Shown here: positions 59,251-64,000 of the stretch, piece after piece | Numbering within the stretch: position 1 is the stretch's first letter | Layout of the letters: every line of letters begins with the position of its first letter | Assembly: GCA_023078555.1 (NCBI GenBank) | Contig: CM041200.1 | Coordinates: 6,487,361 to 6,551,360 of the forward strand | DNA length: 64,000 bases | Direction of reading: 5' to 3' | DNA from: Ulva prolifera | Lineage: Eukaryota > Chlorophyta > Ulvophyceae > Ulvales > Ulvaceae | The notes under the pieces: model-generated | The model's database searches: none | What the model saw: only the letters and a program-made list of their open reading frames with translations | Told to the model about the DNA's origin: nothing | Translations under genes and position numbers: made by a program

Positions 59251-59295
59251 TGTGGCAATCCAGTGGTATAGCGGCCATATCACTGGATTGCCACA
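59251..59295. repeat. 45-bp hairpin element, copy 2 (perfect 15-bp arms)
   Basis: TGTGGCAATCCAGTG, core GTATAGCGGCCATAT, then CACTGGATTGCCACA: perfect inverted 15-bp ends. ACACGCAT occurs at 59243-59250 and 59293-59300, so a short target-site duplication overlapping the end is possible. Same length and core as 14004-14048. Confidence 0.75.
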
Positions 59296-59700
59296 CGCAT
59301 GCACACGCCCGCTCCCCCAGCCTTGCGCCCGACCACACGCCTGCCGCGACCTCTCATGGCCGCACCCGCCCAGGCACTCCCACCGCGGCCGGGACGGCCG
59401 ACCACGGATCTTCCGGGCTGCTGCCGGCCGCAAAAAGTGCTGCGGCCCTGACCGCTACACCCCCTTCTGGTGGTTGTTTCCACGCGCCCCCCATTGGTGG
59501 TTGTGCGTGGCATGCTGGCTGTGTGCGGGCCTGTACTGGCGGTCCGGCTTTGGTTGCGTGCTCGAGGTTGGTGCTCGGGGGTTGTTTTGAACAGTTGCGT
59601 GTTGATGCTTCGGGATGTGCGTGCAGACTGCCCCTTTGTGCCGCACACCACACAGCAGCACCCACTGCCCCAAGTGGCCCGGGAGGATCAGGCAACGATG

Positions 59701-61951
59701 TCTGAGAGACAACGTCATTGCTATCCCAGATATCTCTGCTTCGCAGTGATACCGTGATGAACTGTCGGGTTTGTGATGCAGTGGGACTTGTGCACTATCT
59801 GGAGAAACGGCAGCCAGCTGTAGTGGCTGGTCCACCTCCGGGTCGTCTACTCATCACCAGATCTGTCAGGGCATGGCGCCACTGTGCGCTGCAGCTGCAA
59901 TGTGTTGATGCTGTGCGCTGGCATCTGTGCCTGGGCCTAGTGGACAAAGTTCCCTGACCAGGCCTGGGTCTGCTGCTGCAAGTAGATTCTGATGCCATGG
60001 AGGAATGTCAATGGATATTTTTCAAACTCAGCAGTGCTGCCTGTCATGCAGACGGGTACAGGAACTTTGCGAGCGTGGAAAGCGTGACACAGTGAGTGTG
60101 CAAAATGTGGACCTGCACGTAGCTGCCTGTTCTCGCATATGTCATGCATAGGATTCACATTGCTAGTGCACGTCAGCAGAGAATACATGTAGTTGCTGCA
60201 TACATTTACGTCACATTCCAAAGAGCTCGGCATTCATGATGCGAGAAAGCGTGTGAACACGTTACAGCAGCTGCGTCCAGGTCCTAGCCGCCCAGGAGCA
60301 CGCCACATTGGCTGAAAGCCCGGTTTGATGCAACACATGTCGACAAAAAACTCAGTGACAAGCAGGAGCGTGCGTCACGGCAAAAGGCACAGCGGTGTAC
60401 GGCAGAAGTGACGCGCACTCGTGCCTGACGGGACAGTCCACTACTTGCGCAATTACGGAAACAGCCCACTTCTGGAACACTTACGGAAGTCCACATTTCA
60501 CGATTTGCTATTACTGCTGCCGGGGTCTCAACTTTCATAGTGAAAGGAAGGTCACGTTGGTTCGTGGTGGTCGCACGGCCTGTGCTGTCTCAAGACAGCA
60601 TGCACACAGCGGTGCAGCTGCATACGATGCCTCCTCATGGCTGCCCAGCATCGCCTGTAGCAACCGCAAGTCGACTTCAGTAACTAACGTCAAGCAGACG
60701 CCGGTGAGAACGCCAACAGAATTTGCAAGGCGGTCCAATCGCCAAGCGCTCCCACAGCGCCTGCATCCTGCACCGCTCACCACCAGCAATCGCAGAGCCA
60801 AAGGCGTATGTACGGGCAGAACTCCCACAGCCCCGCTCAATCCGTTCGGCGTTGTGTGAGTGTGACTTGCGCCTCAGCTTTGTGTGCTTCCGAAACGGGG
60901 AGAACCCGGCTTCGAAAACCAGTGCAGCATCATCTTGCCACTCGAACAAATTTGTCATGTGGGTGAACATCGTACCCACCACCCACCAGGCGCAGGTCCA
61001 ATGCCAAGCTAGACCGCGGCATCGACGGCCCTCACGCCACGCGGGGATACCCACACTGCGACAGCATTTTCGCGACAAACCGGCAAAGTGGGCAGTAGCT
61101 CTTGCACCTAGATACTGTTCGAGCTGCATACCAGCCTCAATATTGACCTGCATTTCTCACCGATGGCTTCCCGTGCGGGCCACTCCTCGAGTGGTCATTG
61201 GCTGCCTTGAGCGGTTACCCTTGCTCAACGCATCTCTATCGTCTAGGCGCGCTATATCAATAGAATTTCAGAGCAAAGAGTCCAACATCATCATGGTTCC
61301 TTCAATCTGGCCTTGACGACGCTGGAGGGAGTGGAAGTTGCCCGTTGAGATCGCAGCTGCTTCACAGGTAAATAGCGTCGCTTCCTGCTCTATCTAAACC
61401 GGGACGATTCTACCCAGACCAACAGTGTCCCCATGTGCCCTGCGATAAGCTACATTTCTTTGTCACTGTTAATTCTCCGCTCGTTTGCTGGACCGCCAAG
61501 CACAGCAGCAGGCTGCATCGTGCATGCATATTTTGCCACCGCTCAAATGCAGGTCCAGTCACTAGTACAGCAACCCGCTACCTGCTCTCCGTTTGACGAC
61601 TGGATTCACATGCGCGCAGAAGCTCCTCATCTCAACTTTATGTACCGCTGGTCCAGCATTTGTGTTTGATCATTCACATGGCGATCGTCGCAAACTTCCA
61701 TTCTGACTCATTCCATATGGAGCTCGAGGTTCTGACACTCTGTCACGTCAACACAGCCCAGCTTCATGTCTCCAGCCATCTCCTCGCATGTTCCTGTCGA
61801 ATTGTCTGCCAAGAGTCGACATTCTCGCGCCGATCGCCAACATGCATGCCCGCCATCGTCACGTTCGCCCACGCGACCGTCAGCTGAGCTCCCCGCGCTG
61901 TGCAGGTTGTGACGGCCTCCCGCCGCCAATTCCGAGTTCGACACGGCCACC
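59701..61951. other. 2.2 kb without a supported gene
   Basis: Short frames only. It should include the promoter of the class-V gene. The minus frame at 61153-60677 and plus frame at 60723-61316 overlap each other and show no domain. Confidence 0.4.
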
Positions 61952-64000
61952 ATGGCGTCGTCCATTGTGTCCGGAGTCTCCGGCGACGGCAGCGTGCACG
62001 GCGCACGCATGAAGGACATGCAAGACAGCCCCGTCACCAGCCTGCACCTCATGCCGCTCGCAGCCCGCAAGCAGAACTCCTACTTCGCCGACTCTGGCAG
62101 CATCGCGGGCAGTAGCCGGCCCCTGGGGCCCGCGACCCCGATGCTCACGACCCAGTCCCTCCTCACCACGCAGTCCATCGGGCCGTCGACCCCGATGATG
62201 GCGACGCAGTCTCTGCTGACAACCCAGTCGGTGCAGTCCATCGGGCCCTCGACGCCCCCGGCCCCCTCGACGCCGCTGCAGGAGACGCCCCCGCCACGGT
62301 CGGAGGTGGCCGCGGCGGCGTCGGCGAGTGCGCGCGTCCGCACCCTGGAGGACCTGCGGACGTCGGTGTACGGCTCGCATGAGATCATCCCAACGCCCTT
62401 CGGGCCCCGCACGCTCATCTACATGGACTGGGCTGCCAGCGGCCGCCTGCTCAAGCCTCTCGAGGTGCGAGTCTGCACTCTGTGTCCAGGTGGCGTTGCC
62501 CGGCACGCCGCTTGCGGGAACTGTGCAACTTCTCCAGCAAGCTGGGGAGGTCCATCACCCACAGCCGTCAGTTTCTGTCAAGTATGTGAGCATATGGCAA
62601 CACATACGTACCAGGCAGTTTGATCGGAGCCAGGCATGGCCGGTAGTGCGTGCACAATCGAGTGCGTGGCATTTTCGGCGCAACCGGTCACCGCGTCGAG
62701 CCAGCACAAAGATGCAAACACAGGACATGTGCCAATGAGTGGGCCTCCGTCCTGGGGCTGCTGCCTGCGGCTGTGCTTAGGGCTTCTCTCCTGTCTGGGC
62801 TCACAGTCGTGCGTGGCGGTGTGCCGGGGGCTGGGGTGAGAGCTGCAGGTGGCGCTGGTGTGCAGGACTTCATGACGAAGGAGGTGTATCCTCACTATGC
62901 AAATGTGCACAGCGAGGTCGGCCACTGCGCTGGTGTCACTGGGGGGCTGGTGGTCAATGCACGAGATACGGTGCTGGAGTTCTGTGGGGCGAATGTGGGC
63001 TACAGTGTCATCTTCGGGGGCTCGGGGATGACTGGCGCTGGTGCGGATGGTTGCTGCTTTTGCCCCTCGTGGCTGCTTGCGGATGTAATCTGTTTGTGAG
63101 ATGGCAAGAAAGCTTTTGCTCTTTCTGTGATGACTGATTCCCAGCGTTTTCATTCGATGAATACTGGCTGCTGAAGCATGCAGCAATCGATGATGTGGTC
63201 GCAGTGCGATGTCTGCGAGAGAGCCGAGCTAGTCTGCTAGTCCTCTGGTCCGTGTTTTGCCTCTCCACAGGTGTCGTGCCCGTTGTCCATGTCATCTTGC
63301 GACTAGGCTGCAGCAGACCACACTGGACCAGCGAACAGCATGCCTGTTCCAGCACTTGGTCCTGAGCAGCAGCTGTGTTTCTGCACTACCAGGATCCCAC
63401 GACAGCAATGTCACCAACTGGTGTGGTTTGCTTGCTCCCGTTTTGCACAATGACCGGCGGTTTTACCTGTGGTACTGATGCTGCAGTTGCAAAGCTGGCT
63501 CACTTGCTGGGCATACAACGATGTCCCCGAGGCTTCAAGGAGAAGAAAAGACAGCCTGCTGCAAAGCGAGCCTGCCAGTCTGATGGGAAGACGCCGGTGG
63601 TGTTCTTCAGCAACCTCGAGCACCACTCCAACTGTGTGTTCTGGCGCGAGATGGACTGTGTCAGCGTGGTGCGAGCCCGTTGCCCTGCTTCCACCAAGAT
63701 CAGATGCACCTATGACGGTCCAGATGCTGCCTCGAAAAGCGAAACAGTCCTATAATCTGTCCCTCATCCGCCACGGCCGTTCAACAGTGTCCTGACTCGG
63801 TGTCGATGTCGGAGCGCGAGCATCATCGCTCGCAATCGCCAGGTAGAATGGCTGTACACACCAACAAGCCAACATTCAAACCTGTAGTGCGAGCATCATC
63901 TGTACCAGCCTGACGTACGAGCTGCCAACCAAGTGTGTCGTGCAGTGCATTCACGAGGACTCGAGCGGTCTACCCGACCAAGGCGAACTGGAGCGACAGC
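61952..64000 (+). CDS. Class-V aminotransferase-like (cysteine-desulfurase fold) protein, 5' part
   Basis: Exons 61952-62464, 62866-63040, 63487-63668 and 63946 to the window edge; phases 0, 1, 0 agree. The first about 145 residues are Ser/Thr/Pro/Gln-rich with the repeated unit ATPMLTTQSLLTTQSIGPST-like, then the PLP-enzyme fold begins: GPRTLIYMDWAASGRLLKPL, EVYPHYANVHSEVGHC, SVIFGGSGMTGAVAKLAHLL, TPVVFFSNLEHHSNCVFWRE, and IHEDSSGLPDQGEL. The order and the H-S-E and E-H-H-S-N blocks match class-V enzymes that include NifS/SufS-like proteins. The PLP lysine and any catalytic cysteine lie beyond the window, so activity cannot be judged. Possible roles are sulfur mobilisation or an uncharacterised relative; the latter is likelier given the unusual N-terminus. 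Confidence 0.85.

Larger units (their letters stand above)
57700..59700. mobile_element. Patchwork of retroposon-derived CA/GC-rich DNA
   Basis: Two kilobases rich in CACCCAC, GCCGGC and TG tracts hold at least three copies of the retroposon 3' end read on the minus strand (heads at 58516, 58672, 59056) and the 45-bp hairpin at 59251. Long open frames on both strands run across the repeats and are composition artefacts. No reverse transcriptase or endonuclease motif remains. Confidence 0.5.

Noticed and set aside
57700-59700. Possible large gene of 438 codons on the plus strand
   Set aside because: The frame runs through repeat copies with target-site duplications and has no domain.
1-64000. 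CRISPR arrays, bacterial operons, rRNA
   Set aside because: None seen; splice-dependent genes throughout show this is eukaryotic nuclear DNA.

Overview
The window is nuclear DNA of a eukaryote whose genes are split by many short introns. Coding exons are GC-rich with G or C at third positions. Introns and spacers are closer to even in composition and carry TG/CA, poly-C and TA tracts. Splice donors are mostly GTGCG, GTGAG or GTGTG and acceptors mostly TGCAG, a style familiar from core chlorophyte green algae. A BBSome gene (BBS2) implies a lineage that still has, or only recently lost, a cilium. A Rieske oxygenase of the plastid/bacterial type and several N-termini resembling transit peptides fit a green alga. 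This placement is inference; no rRNA, organellar or barcode sequence is present.

Layout. 0-0.5 kb: last exon of BBS2 (+). 1.5-3.0 kb: an SR splicing factor of the SCL type (-). 3.9-4.4 kb: a small gene ending in a membrane anchor (+). 5.1-12 kb: a SET-domain protein with a coiled coil and a very long Ala/Pro/Thr-rich tail (-). 13.2-14.6 kb: a fatty-acid-hydroxylase-superfamily enzyme (+). 14.6-25 kb: poorly resolved, with exons of an unknown gene near 15 kb (-), unknown exons at 18.8-21.5 kb (-), a leucine-rich-repeat-like gene at 22.6-24.2 kb (+) and several perfect hairpins. 25.4-31.1 kb: a DUF389 membrane protein (-). 31.5-40.2 kb: the 60S-maturation GTPase EFL1 (-), solved exon by exon. 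42.2-45.4 kb: a Rieske oxygenase (-). 48.2-53.4 kb: a complete ABC-F ATPase (+). 54.1-56.7 kb: a membrane protein with a long disordered tail (-). 57.7-59.7 kb: a patchwork of retroposon debris. 62.0 kb to the edge: a class-V aminotransferase-like (cysteine-desulfurase fold) gene (+), cut by the window.

The genes do not form one pathway. EFL1 and ABC-F both act in ribosome or translation biology, and the SR protein in splicing, so much of the block is housekeeping. Exon models for EFL1, ABC-F, FA hydroxylase, SCL, the 54-56 kb membrane protein and the class-V protein were checked by intron phase, and every junction keeps frame.

The most interesting signals are: (1) GC-AG introns in at least three genes, one of them a stop-free multiple of three inside a catalytic domain; (2) a family of truncated non-LTR retroposon tails, three with perfect target-site duplications, next to a SINE-like family that ends in the same TGTAA; (3) two 45-bp hairpin elements 45 kb apart; (4) perfect palindromes at 18.6, 19.3 and 22.9 kb; (5) a Rieske oxygenase in which I could not find the iron-sulfur ligand motifs.
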